DNA from: an uncultured Phaeodactylibacter sp.
Lineage (GTDB): Bacteria > Bacteroidota > Bacteroidia > Chitinophagales > Saprospiraceae
NCBI GenBank assembly: GCA_913062745.1
Contig: CAJXXJ010000023.1
Location: 1-14,879, forward strand
Direction of reading: 5' to 3'
DNA length: 14,879 bases
A model generated the notes under the pieces. It saw nothing but the letters and a program-made list of their open reading frames with translations, did not search any database and was not told the DNA's origin. Below, piece by piece: positions 7,501 to 11,543 of the stretch. The position numbers and the translations under genes are program-made. Numbering within the stretch: the stretch's first letter is position 1; the number at the start of each line of letters is the position of its first letter.

Positions 7501-9634
7501 GGTACTGTCCTTGCGCGTTGGTTTCTGTTAAGGCTATCAGCAGGCCGTCCTGATTGTAAAGCTTAACGGGTAGTCCGGCGAGCGGGCTCTCACAGGCGTC
7601 CTGCACGCCATCACGGTCTTCATCAATCCAGGCAAAGTCGCCGATTTGAATCGGTGCTGGCCGGCAAATGCAAAACTGCAGGTCGCTCAGGCCGATCATC
7701 TGCGCTGCCGGGTCTGCCGGGCTGTTGCTGCCGGTTTCCAGGCGTACGACTAAGGAGTCGATTTTGCCCGGGATGGCGATGTGCACATTGCCGTCCACAG
7801 AGGCACCGTTGATCATGTAGTCTTCCGCTTCGTATTCGTTGGCGTTCATCAGCGTCACCAGGCCATCCATCAGGCCGGCGGCAACTTCGAGGTCGCCGAG
7901 CAGAATAGGCACTTCCTGTCCATCCAGGTAAGCGTGCACGCTGACTTTATCGTGGTAGGCAGCACTCTGCTGATCGATACCAAGGATGGAGAAGCGCACG
8001 TCTTCAATTGGGGCGTCGAAGTTGAGGCTCGTTTGTATGAATTGCCCGTTTGTGGCAGCATCCATACCCAGTGGCCAAAAGCCGCGCAGGCCGCCGAGCG
8101 GTGTCTGATCGTTATCCACTTTGAATGCGGAAGAAATAGCGATTCCTTCCGGATCCATTTTATCCATGCTGACGGTCATGCCGTCCATGATGTAAGGCAT
8201 TGGGCCCTCGTCGTTATCACTGAAGTGCATCCAGTCCATGATACGAGCGCACTGCGGTGCAATCGCTACCTCTTCGTCGCACCAGAAAATATCACCGATA
8301 CCGATCGCCTGAATGTCGGGGTTGTTGGCAGCAGAACCCGCTGCGGTATAGCTGATCGATACCTGATCGACCACTTCTTCAAAGAGGATACGGACGTTGC
8401 CGTGGGTAGAGGCGTCGGAAACGGTTTGTGTACCTTCAAAGACGCCATTGCCGATTACATTTACGCGGCTGCCGACGATGACATCATCCATGTTGAGCGC
8501 CACCGGCTTACCGCCGAGGTAACCTTTCACGCTCACCCGGTCGAGTGCATTACCGGAAATATCAATATCCAGCAGCTCAAAATTCAGCCGCTGTACGGGA
8601 CGGTCAAACGCGAAGACTACGCCTACGTCTTTAGAAGCGTCATTCGCTGTGCTTTCCGCATCCATCTCCAGATAGTAGTAAGCGTCTTCGCCGCCCAGCA
8701 CTTCGTGCATCACCCGGTGGGTATAGTCGGTAGCGTCATTGATGGTACGGGACCAGTACACCATGTCGCCGTTTACATTTTTGCCGTAAGGCGGGAAGGG
8801 GAACGGGATAGCACCGTCTGCATAATCAGACCAGGCCAGCGTATTGAAGTTTTCCACACACTGATTCCCGACGTTATCCGGGTTGCCGCACTCTTCTTCC
8901 AGTACCTGTGGGGTAAACCCGGCGGTGATGCCGCAGTTGCCCGTTTCCACAAATTGCACGTCGGAACCATTTTGGTCATTAAGGAAAGACGCCGCCATGC
9001 CGGTAGGGGCTACAAACTCCACCCGGTATTCTGCCGCGCTTTGCAGGCCCGGGATGCTCCACTGCCCGTCCGCATTAGAGAAAGCGGAGCCAGCAAGCTC
9101 ACCGTTGCAGTCATAGGCCTCCACTTTGACGTTGGCCAGCCCGCTTTCGCCATCAATCAGCCCGTTATAGTTAGCATCTTTCCAGACGAAGCCGCCGATT
9201 GCGTCTGCCTCCTCCGGGCAGGGCGGCGTACAGGCGATGGCATCAACCTGTGCAAAGACCTGACAGCCGGAGCCGGCCATAACCGCCAGGGTATACCCGA
9301 AGCCCGGAGCCGGGAGGCTAAGCCCGGTGATGGTCTGATTGCCGCTTGAGGTGGCCAGCGGGTACGTCTGTGCCTGCCCGCCGAGCATGACGGTAACAGA
9401 ATCTGCTGAAACCCCGGCCCAGCTCAGGTCGAAGCTGGCAGAGAACGTACTACTGCCCTGTGCGTAATTACAGCTGACGTTGATGTTTTCAATCTCAATA
9501 GTGCACTGCGCCTGCGCATCACTGCTGAGGGGCATCCCCAGTGTGAAGAGCAACAGTGCAAAGCCTGCCAACTTACCCTGCTGCAGCAGTGATTTGATGT
9601 GCTTTGTAAAAGTAGCGGTGTAGCTATGTCCCAT
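1..9634 (-). CDS. Giant secreted multi-domain surface protein with 13 DUF11-like repeats (3' end outside window)
   Basis: I read one minus-strand frame from ATG 9634 to the window edge without a stop: 3211 codons, C-terminus missing. An in-frame TAA at 9652-9650 leaves 9634 as the only ATG start. Domains by residue: signal peptide 1 to ~42 (hydrophobic core 22-34, Ala-Gln-Ala before Cys44); small beta domain ~44-140; SdrD-B-like domain from 146 (IGGFVWKDANYNG); duplicated module 249-452 and 452-655; second SdrD-B-like domain from 664 (IGDFAWIDEDRDG); 13 DUF11/TIGR01451-type repeats 819 to ~2680; then a PKD-like module ~2683-2780, a Cys-containing module ~2785-2855, an HYR-like domain 2858-2955 and two or more further modules (WTIIDWC at ~3025-3031). 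Such proteins in Bacteroidota are usually exported and often end in a type IX secretion sorting domain; that part is not visible here. Probable role, by inference: adhesion or extracellular matrix. No enzyme motif was seen. Confidence 0.95.
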   Translation of the reverse strand, partial: MGHSYTATFTKHIKSLLQQGKLAGFALLLFTLGMPLSSDAQAQCTIEIENINVSCNYAQGSSTFSASFDLSWAGVSADSVTVMLGGQAQTYPLATSSGNQTITGLSLPAPGFGYTLAVMAGSGCQVFAQVDAIACTPPCPEEADAIGGFVWKDANYNGLIDGESGLANVKVEAYDCNGELAGSAFSNADGQWSIPGLQSAAEYRVEFVAPTGMAASFLNDQNGSDVQFVETGNCGITAGFTPQVLEEECGNPDNVGNQCVENFNTLAWSDYADGAIPFPFPPYGKNVNGDMVYWSRTINDATDYTHRVMHEVLGGEDAYYYLEMDAESTANDASKDVGVVFAFDRPVQRLNFELLDIDISGNALDRVSVKGYLGGKPVALNMDDVIVGSRVNVIGNGVFEGTQTVSDASTHGNVRILFEEVVDQVSISYTAAGSAANNPDIQAIGIGDIFWCDEEVAIAPQCARIMDWMHFSDNDEGPMPYIMDGMTVSMDKMDPEGIAISSAFKVDNDQTPLGGLRGFWPLGMDAATNGQFIQTSLNFDAPIEDVRFSILGIDQQSAAYHDKVSVHAYLDGQEVPILLGDLEVAAGLMDGLVTLMNANEYEAEDYMINGASVDGNVHIAIPGKIDSLVVRLETGSNSPADPAAQMIGLSDLQFCICRPAPIQIGDFAWIDEDRDGVQDACESPLAGLPVKLYNQDGLLIALTETNAQGQYHFTNAQAAGEEWMMPTQLMPQTLYYIVFGEGDSAFGNGFINVGGEGYRMTVASAGEGNNAYMNDSDAEELTNDMPGSMPDGLPYIAYTTGEAGWTNQSLDVGFQTLNFDLAISAELDTALTAPPFLPGELVTYTVKIFNEGLIDAANVRFTNYQPDALQLVVGGDYHQAGTLYRIAQLSAGDSAVTSITYRVKQTFEGGPVVNAYEITQSNNAINYDDIDSVGDFINGNDLADEDDYAAVEITVEEALIFDLALQKTVVGQGPFQPGDAVAFEITVHNEGILEGTDIQIMDRVPAGLVLADDNWQMQDGNAVLVEPIESLATDESVTLTINFTIAEGYTGGTIVNEAEIMSFYNFPWTDDQDSSPENGNEDEDDQDNALLVIENIFDLSLQKDVFSNGPYSPGSTVTYSLTVTNEGSVTAYDIYLADNVPSGLQLLGTTWVMEGNYATMANPIAELAPGASATVDISFQVMPSFLGASITNTAEIISFRNEPEMDDVDSTPANGSTSEDDDDRVTITVQQGQQVYDLSLTKEVNTQLTPGPYFHEQIVTFDITVTNEGNVTAYNVQVADHIPAGLELVDPDWIPFANLAVNPDGIPSLEPGESVTLTIDFNISPTAPIGQIENYAEIYADFTGNGLDDVDSTPGNGINNGEDDEDVAYLQVSGEVSVFDLALEKRLKTSLTPGPFAPGDAVTFELEVTNEGTVDATNIQIADLIPAGLQLDDADWVAFNNNGNIVILDQPIPSLAAGASTTVDISFIIKSNFAGNTINNRAEIGAASNPLQLPDEDSTPANGLTAEDDFDNESIQVQQAFDLALDKTVLTPPPYEAGQYVTYELTVYNQGMITAYDVEVFDYYPTQQLQLADADWTPVAGNILELATPIAEIAPGASVTVPITFQIKQVPCGSTITNCAEIGGASNAQQDGDSTPADGSHDQDDDDAIDIHTSCTQEFDLALTKSVTGGSNFSPGSTVTFAIEIFNQGDITAHNIVVQDYFPQGLLLIDPNWSPGSGVATLNTPIASLAPGASTTLSVTFAISPAFSGSSLTNYAEIKSASNQQGLADTDSTPGNSSAGPDEDDYDGAVVHIVQQVFDLALSKSLKTSVTPGPFVAGSNVVFRIDIINQGNVTAQNIQLREYFPAGLQLTDADWTAVGNVAELLTPIVSLAPGATTSVDVSFKISDTFTGTSLTNYAEIGSAFNQPGLPDTDSTPGNGSFGSHEDDYNGTTFSVLQQSFDLALSKSVASNVTPGPFAPGDQVTYQIAVTNQGDLPATNIEIRDYLPLGLTLNDPNWTANGSTIILNNDITNLQPGETETVQITFTIDPNYTAAQIINYAEIGVATNSLGVPDEDSTPGNGSAGVNEDDYDGAQISIVTPQSFDLALDKTVNSSLTPGPYFPGSTVTYTITVLNQGTVTAQNIQLHDYVPLGLILNDANWVGGGSTASLVNPIASLAPGASASRNITFIVSPNFTTGNILNAAEVGAASNSLGLLDEDSTPGNGSAASGEDDFDMVTITVVDTEDDDVLDLALHKNISFSGPYQPGDLITFEISVTNEGNVPVQNVVVRDYLPSGMMLADMGWSQSGMTALLNDPIASLAPGQTETVHIDLVIAPDFTGTSMTNFAEIKSFSSSSGLGDIDSAPDNGFLGSLEDDIDDASITISQQKFDLALTKSVSSVGPFVPGSPVTFLITVFNQGTMAAQYIEIQDFVPDGLVLVDDNWSMNGNIATLDNPIFSLSAGQMTSVSIDFVVDPTFTGTEIINNAEIAAALNPIGLGDTDSTPGNGAAAAHEDDYDGAQIFISQESDPAFDLALTKVVNTSATPGPYALGDEVTFTITVLNQGDFDAYNVDIVDYIPNGLSLNDGNWTQTAGNARRTIAGPIPAAGGSATIDISFTIDSDYMGSAITNVAEISFADDDQDSSNTPPVDVDSQYDSVSSNDAGGAPNTASDNATMGNGTGHPGSTLAVTDEDDHDPATIVLNNCDNLSAGEDGYMRYCLSCNPTTLEVDLFTGLEGDPSPGGAWDNMNDNSEDNLMSPVIDIAGLDPGIYEYEYTVGGMGACDAITSTVTIEIVDIAGYACNDQVNLTFGLGCEVEVTPDMILEGSESCMADLSVNLYGPGGDPLGNTVTGDQIGQYIIAEVMSPYCGQVCWGTVYVNDVTSPAVVCPQQTVEFICNDIDSVLNNSLSLEFTGEPTIIDNCAEFASFTFLDQLANTADCEGQQINRVFTVTDPAGNSTQCTQAITIRDAEFDDLILPDAAPTIPCDSNFPVDAEGYPLPEVTGFPAIEGFYGTYTLDQSVCNLGATYDDTPFIEVCEGTDKFVRNWTIIDWCAGAGENVLTYAQVIKIGDVEGPQLDVPNADADGDGNLDPLVFSTSPFDCTGSFAVPMPTVSDNCSSFEVSIDVLVTEEVPQFNQFGQFIGLDTIQTVFTTIGPGESNFVSGVPIGCHTFRYKVTDDCNNFTIAEAPFCVEDQIEPTAVCDDDLNISLGGQGFARVYAEDLDEGSNDNCGV
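1595..7180 (-). repeat. Thirteen tandem DUF11-like repeats (136-146 residues each)
   Basis: Each unit opens with a version of FDLAL-x-K followed by GP[FY]xPG and a beta-rich V-T-[FY] strand. The first base of each opening codon lies at 7180, 6754, 6346, 5929, 5500, 5074, 4660, 4243, 3817, 3388, 2950, 2533 and 2107, corresponding to residues 819, 961, 1097, 1236, 1379, 1521, 1659, 1798, 1940, 2083, 2229, 2368 and 2510. Mid-unit there is a conserved D-[YF]-[FV]-P-x-G-L segment and a D-x-N-W turn. Each unit closes with N-x-A-E-I and an acidic DxDSTPxNG...EDDxD motif. The opening, the NEG/NQG turn and the closing motif fit the DUF11 (TIGR01451) pattern. At DNA level the units are clearly related but diverged. 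Unit 13 carries a longer acidic tail, reaching about residue 2680. Confidence 0.93.
7670..8890 (-). repeat. Tandem duplication of an unnamed ~203-residue module inside the giant protein
   Basis: Two related modules lie back to back, residues 249-452 and 452-655. Each boundary is marked by a cysteine (249, 452, 655). Shared landmarks are a C-x(7-8)-QC opening with an aromatic/acidic segment after it, a core of type F-x-[IL]-L-x-I-D followed by D-[RK]-V-S-V-x-x-Y-L-x-G, and an ending Q-x-I-G-[IL]-x-D-[IL]-x-[FW]-C. The copies are diverged, so the duplication is old. I cannot assign a named family. The beta-rich look and placement between two SdrD-B-like domains suggest a structural or carbohydrate-binding fold, but this is inference. 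Confidence 0.7.
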
Positions 9635-9705
9635 GTGATCAATAATTTGTTAGCTTCAATGCTGACTGTCCGTGGTTGTTCGCAGAGTATATCTGGTTTG
9701 TTCAT
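9424..9705 (-). other. Upstream out-of-frame ORF (93 codons plus stop) with a strong Shine-Dalgarno site
   Basis: ATG at 9705-9703 is preceded by AGGAGG (9713-9718) with a 7-base spacer, an ideal ribosome binding site that is unusual for Bacteroidota. The frame encodes MNKPDILCEQPRTVSIEANK and continues out of phase into the giant gene, ending at 9424. Before the overlap it adds 23 codons. After that the translation (Ser/Cys/His-rich) looks like a shadow of the signal peptide region. It could be a leader peptide that couples translation to the 9634 start, the true N-terminus separated by a one-base indel or sequence error, or chance. I do not call it a gene. Confidence 0.4.
9515..9634 (-). 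other. Signal peptide region of the giant protein
   Basis: The first ~40 residues have a long polar, basic n-region (Lys11, Lys14, Lys21), a hydrophobic core LAGFALLLFTLGM at 22-34 and a polar c-region ending SSDAQAQC. Cleavage is likely after Ala40 or Ala42. This supports Sec export. The cysteine at 44 is not preceded by a lipobox, so a lipoprotein is unlikely. Confidence 0.8.
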
Positions 9706-9731
9706 CGATATTCCTCCTACAAATTCCGAGC

Positions 9732-9739
9732 CAAATCTA
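9732..9739 (-). promoter_or_regulatory. Putative -7 promoter element for the giant gene
   Basis: On the minus strand the sequence TAGATTTG matches the Bacteroidota -7 consensus TAnnTTTG exactly. It lies about 100 bases before the giant gene's ATG and 27 bases before the ATG at 9705. No clear TTTG/TTG -33 partner was found at the usual distance; the best candidate is a weak CTTTC around 9763-9766. Transcription would start near 9725. Confidence 0.45.
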
Positions 9740-9876
9740 AGACTCTGACGCAGAAGATGAAGAAAGCATACACTTCCAGCCAATAAATAATGTAAAATAG
9801 ATACAGGAGTAAAGGGTGTTGATCTTACTCTGTAGTCGAAGGGCTTGTAAAGGGAATAACCGATTTTTCAACTTCG

Positions 9877-9932
9877 GGTTCCCTCCGCTGAAGGCAAAAA
9901 GGGAAACCTGCTGGTCTGAGCAGGCGACAGAC
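9877..9932 (+). other. Candidate structured RNA: adjoining stems with possible H-type pseudoknot
   Basis: Stem A pairs 9877-9884 (GGTTCCCT) with 9900-9908 (AGGGAAACC) with one bulged A. Stem B pairs CCTGCT 9907-9912 with AGCAGG 9919-9924. The loop of stem B contains GTCTG (9914-9918), complementary to CAGAC at 9928-9932, which would form a pseudoknot with a 3-base connecting loop. Stems A and B share two bases (9907-9908), so they compete slightly. The strand is uncertain, because complementarity exists on both. No known riboswitch or RNA family is assigned. Confidence 0.35.
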
Positions 9933-9956
9933 TATCCGGTTTGTAAGTTTGAGGCT

Positions 9957-9979
9957 TGGCACGACAGGACTTCGCGCCA
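9957..9979. other. Inverted repeat TGGCACG / CGCGCCA
   Basis: Seven-base arms at 9957-9963 and 9973-9979 pair at six of seven positions around a 9-base loop. It sits just after the candidate pseudoknot and before an A-rich stretch. It may be part of the same structured element. The minus strand has no T-run after it, so it is not a clear terminator. Confidence 0.3.
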
Positions 9980-10061
9980 GCACTTGGCAAAAATAAGGAA
10001 TTATTTTCTTAAGTGCTACTTTTTGCGCGCTTATATCAGAAATAGGGTTCGGAAACAAATA

Positions 10062-10094
10062 CCGGGCAAACCCGGGCTCTACCGGGCTGCCCGG
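10062..10094. repeat. Two neighbouring CCGGG hairpins
   Basis: CCGGG-CAAA-CCCGG at 10062-10075 and CCGGG-CTG-CCCGG at 10082-10094 are two small GC hairpins of the same arm sequence separated by six bases. ACCGGGC itself occurs twice here (10061 and 10081), so a short direct repeat is superimposed. The function is unknown. Confidence 0.4.
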
Positions 10095-10132
10095 CGGAGG
10101 TGAAATTGTTCACCAAAAACCGTCCTTTTAGC

Positions 10133-10150
10133 GCACAGCTTACGCTGTGC
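10133..10150. other. Perfect 7-bp hairpin GCACAGC / GCTGTGC
   Basis: Arms 10133-10139 and 10144-10150 surround a TTAC loop. A pyrimidine-rich but not T-only stretch follows on the plus strand, so it is at best a weak terminator. No gene on the plus strand ends just upstream. Confidence 0.35.
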
Positions 10151-10176
10151 TTCTTATTCTACCTGACAGACCCGCC

Positions 10177-10194
10177 GAAGCGCCATTTCGCTTC
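10177..10194 (+). other. 6-bp hairpin GAAGCG / CGCTTC followed by TTT
   Basis: Arms 10177-10182 and 10189-10194 enclose a six-base loop, followed by TTTG and, from about 10209, a longer T-run. If a transcript crosses the hairpin-rich segment on the plus strand, this could be its end. The terminator call is weak because the stem is short. Confidence 0.25.
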
Positions 10195-10484
10195 TTTGCC
10201 ATGCAGAATATTTTTTTGTTTTTGGGAACTTTTGTGGAGACGGGCAATAAGAAAAACAACAGAATACACATACCCGCCTGTAATATACTAAATTATTCAA
10301 TTTTTTTGCCAGCCAACGGTGACATGACTAAAAACCTTAAATCATAGTACCCGATTCGCTGGTTTTTTAGCTCCAAATTTGAATTGCCCATTTTTTTCTT
10401 TACGTTCCTGCCACCGGTATACTGTCATTTTGCCGCCTATCCTGTATTCCTTTTGATGCTTGATTCGCAGTGATCTCGTTGGAC

Positions 10485-10519
10485 AGTGTACACTTTAGCA
10501 CTTGCTTTTTAAATGCTAA
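10485..10519. promoter_or_regulatory. Palindrome AGTGTACACT and adjoining inverted repeat
   Basis: AGTGTACACT at 10485-10494 is a perfect 10-bp palindrome. Directly beside it TTAGCA (10495-10500) is repeated inverted as TGCTAA (10514-10519). The pair lies about 125 bases before the putative promoter of the LytTR regulator. It resembles a protein-binding site, but no regulator family can be named from it. Confidence 0.3.
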
Positions 10520-10589
10520 TGAATACCCCATGGTTTTGCCTGAAAGTTATCACCATTTTAGTGTTTTTGATGTCAACATATTTCTGGAG

Positions 10590-10624
10590 TTGACCTTTCC
10601 TTTGCGTTAAACGGGCTACATTTA
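10590..10624 (+). promoter_or_regulatory. Putative promoter of the LytTR regulator
   Basis: TTGAC at 10590-10594 and TACATTTA at 10617-10624 (seven of eight positions of TAnnTTTG) stand 22 bases apart, within the range seen for Bacteroidota -33/-7 promoters. Transcription would start around 10630, giving a leader of about 60 bases. Confidence 0.4.
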
Positions 10625-10637
10625 CCAAATAATGTGA

Positions 10638-10660
10638 CGGGCTTTCCCACCTAAAGCCCG
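10638..10660 (+). promoter_or_regulatory. 8-bp leader hairpin before the LytTR regulator
   Basis: CGGGCTTT (10638-10645) pairs perfectly with AAAGCCCG (10653-10660) around a 7-base loop, ending 29 bases before the start codon. It would lie at the very 5' end of the mRNA if the promoter call is right. No uninterrupted T-run follows (CTGTTAATCCTTTT), so mRNA stabilisation or weak attenuation is as likely as termination. Confidence 0.45.
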
Positions 10661-10689
10661 CTGTTAATCCTTTTGACAACATTTGTGAC

Positions 10690-11448
10690 ATGCGTATTCT
10701 TATAGTCGAAGATGAGCCGCCCGCTGCCAAACGGCTGATGCAGTTATTGCAAACCTTCCGCCCGGGCTACGACATCTGCGCTCAGCTCGATAGCGTACAG
10801 GCCACACTTTCCTGGATGCAGGCCAACGAAGCACCTGATCTTGCCTTCTTCGATATACAACTGGCGGACGGGCTGAGCTTTGACATCCTGAAGAAAAGCG
10901 CGTTTGAAGCGCCGGTCATATTCACGACAGCCTACGATCAGTATACTCTTAGAGCATTCAAGCACAATAGCGTGGATTATCTGCTCAAGCCTATTGATGA
11001 TGAGGAGCTGGAGCAAGCCCTGGATAAATTTGAGCGCTTGTTCGGCCAGGCACAGCCGCTGCAGCAGGAAGTCATACAGTCTCTGATGGAAAGCCTGACG
11101 AGCCCTTCCTACAAATCCCGTTTCATCATTAAAGTAGGCCAACAGCTCAGCTACATTGCAGCAGATGATATCTGCTACTTCTATTCGGAAGACGGTATTG
11201 TTTTCGCTCAGGTGAGCCGTAATAAACGCCACGCCGTAGACTATACACTCGACGCCCTCATGCCGCAGCTTGACCCTCAGTCTTTCTTCCGCCTCAACCG
11301 GAAAGTCATCGCTCACATCAATGCTGTGGATTCCGCTGCACCTTACTTCAACGGGCGCTGGCTCATCAGGCTGCAGCCCCCGGTGGACTTTGAAGTGGCG
11401 GTGAGCAGAGACCGGGCTGCCGAATTTAAGCAATGGCTCGACAGCTAA
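10690..11448 (+). CDS. LytTR-family response regulator (receiver plus DNA-binding domain)
   Basis: This 252-residue protein is a cytoplasmic two-component transcription factor of the LytR/AlgR type. Residues 1 to ~120 form the receiver: acidic pocket Glu7/Asp8 in VEDEPPA, phospho-acceptor Asp55 in FFDIQLADG, Thr79/Thr80 and Lys100 in LLKP. Residues ~144-252 form a LytTR domain with the signature FFRLNRKVIAHINAVD, which binds DNA direct repeats. All residues needed for phosphorylation are present, and the length is usual for the family. The start ATG follows an A/T-rich leader without Shine-Dalgarno, as is common in this phylum. Its normal partner, a LytS-type histidine kinase, is not adjacent: the next gene downstream is convergent and the one upstream divergent. 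Targets are unknown. Confidence 0.95.
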   Translation: MRILIVEDEPPAAKRLMQLLQTFRPGYDICAQLDSVQATLSWMQANEAPDLAFFDIQLADGLSFDILKKSAFEAPVIFTTAYDQYTLRAFKHNSVDYLLKPIDDEELEQALDKFERLFGQAQPLQQEVIQSLMESLTSPSYKSRFIIKVGQQLSYIAADDICYFYSEDGIVFAQVSRNKRHAVDYTLDALMPQLDPQSFFRLNRKVIAHINAVDSAAPYFNGRWLIRLQPPVDFEVAVSRDRAAEFKQWLDS

Positions 11449-11543
11449 AGGCCATTGGCACCTGAAAGAGCGGGCTAAAAAAAAGAACGCCCTGCTCCGG
11501 AAGTATCCGAAACAAGGCGTAAAGTTGCTATAATTTCAGGCCA
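11449..11543. terminator. Convergent intergenic spacer with imperfect hairpins
   Basis: The 95 bases between the convergent genes contain GAGCGGGC (11468-11475) pairing with GCCCTGCTC (11489-11497) with one bulged base. The loop holds an eight-A run, read as T-run on the minus strand. A second short pairing, CGGA/TCCG at 11498-11509, follows. The layout suggests shared transcription ends, but neither hairpin has the classic stem-then-T-run form. Confidence 0.3.

Larger units (their letters stand above)
9635..10689. other. About 1 kb intergenic region between divergent genes, no convincing CDS
   Basis: Short frames exist here on both strands, but none has a recognisable domain, a plausible composition and a supporting start together. 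The half nearest the giant gene (about 9840-10200) is GC-richer and full of hairpins. The stretch 10200-10480 is AT-rich with several T-runs and shows nothing I can name. The part from 10480 to 10689 contains palindromes, a putative promoter and a leader hairpin for the regulator gene. It could hold a small RNA or a decayed dispersed element. Confidence 0.6.

Noticed and set aside
7781..9349. 522-codon open frame on the plus strand
   Set aside because: It lies entirely antisense to the giant gene, its translation has no recognisable domain, and the minus-strand frame reads as coherent SdrD-B-like and beta-rich domains.
9877..9990. Cobalamin riboswitch
   Set aside because: AAAAAGGGAA recalls part of its core, but the other conserved blocks are missing or out of order, and no vitamin B12-related gene follows.
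9816..10291. Two small plus-strand frames (95 and 63 codons) in the intergenic spacer
   Set aside because: They cross the hairpin cluster, have no recognised domain and are rich in Arg, Cys and Phe in an atypical way. They could be relics of a dispersed element but do not support a gene call.
10744..11433. 229-codon minus-strand frame opposite the response regulator
   Set aside because: The plus strand encodes intact receiver and LytTR motifs with all key residues. The antisense frame has no family features and arises from codon composition.
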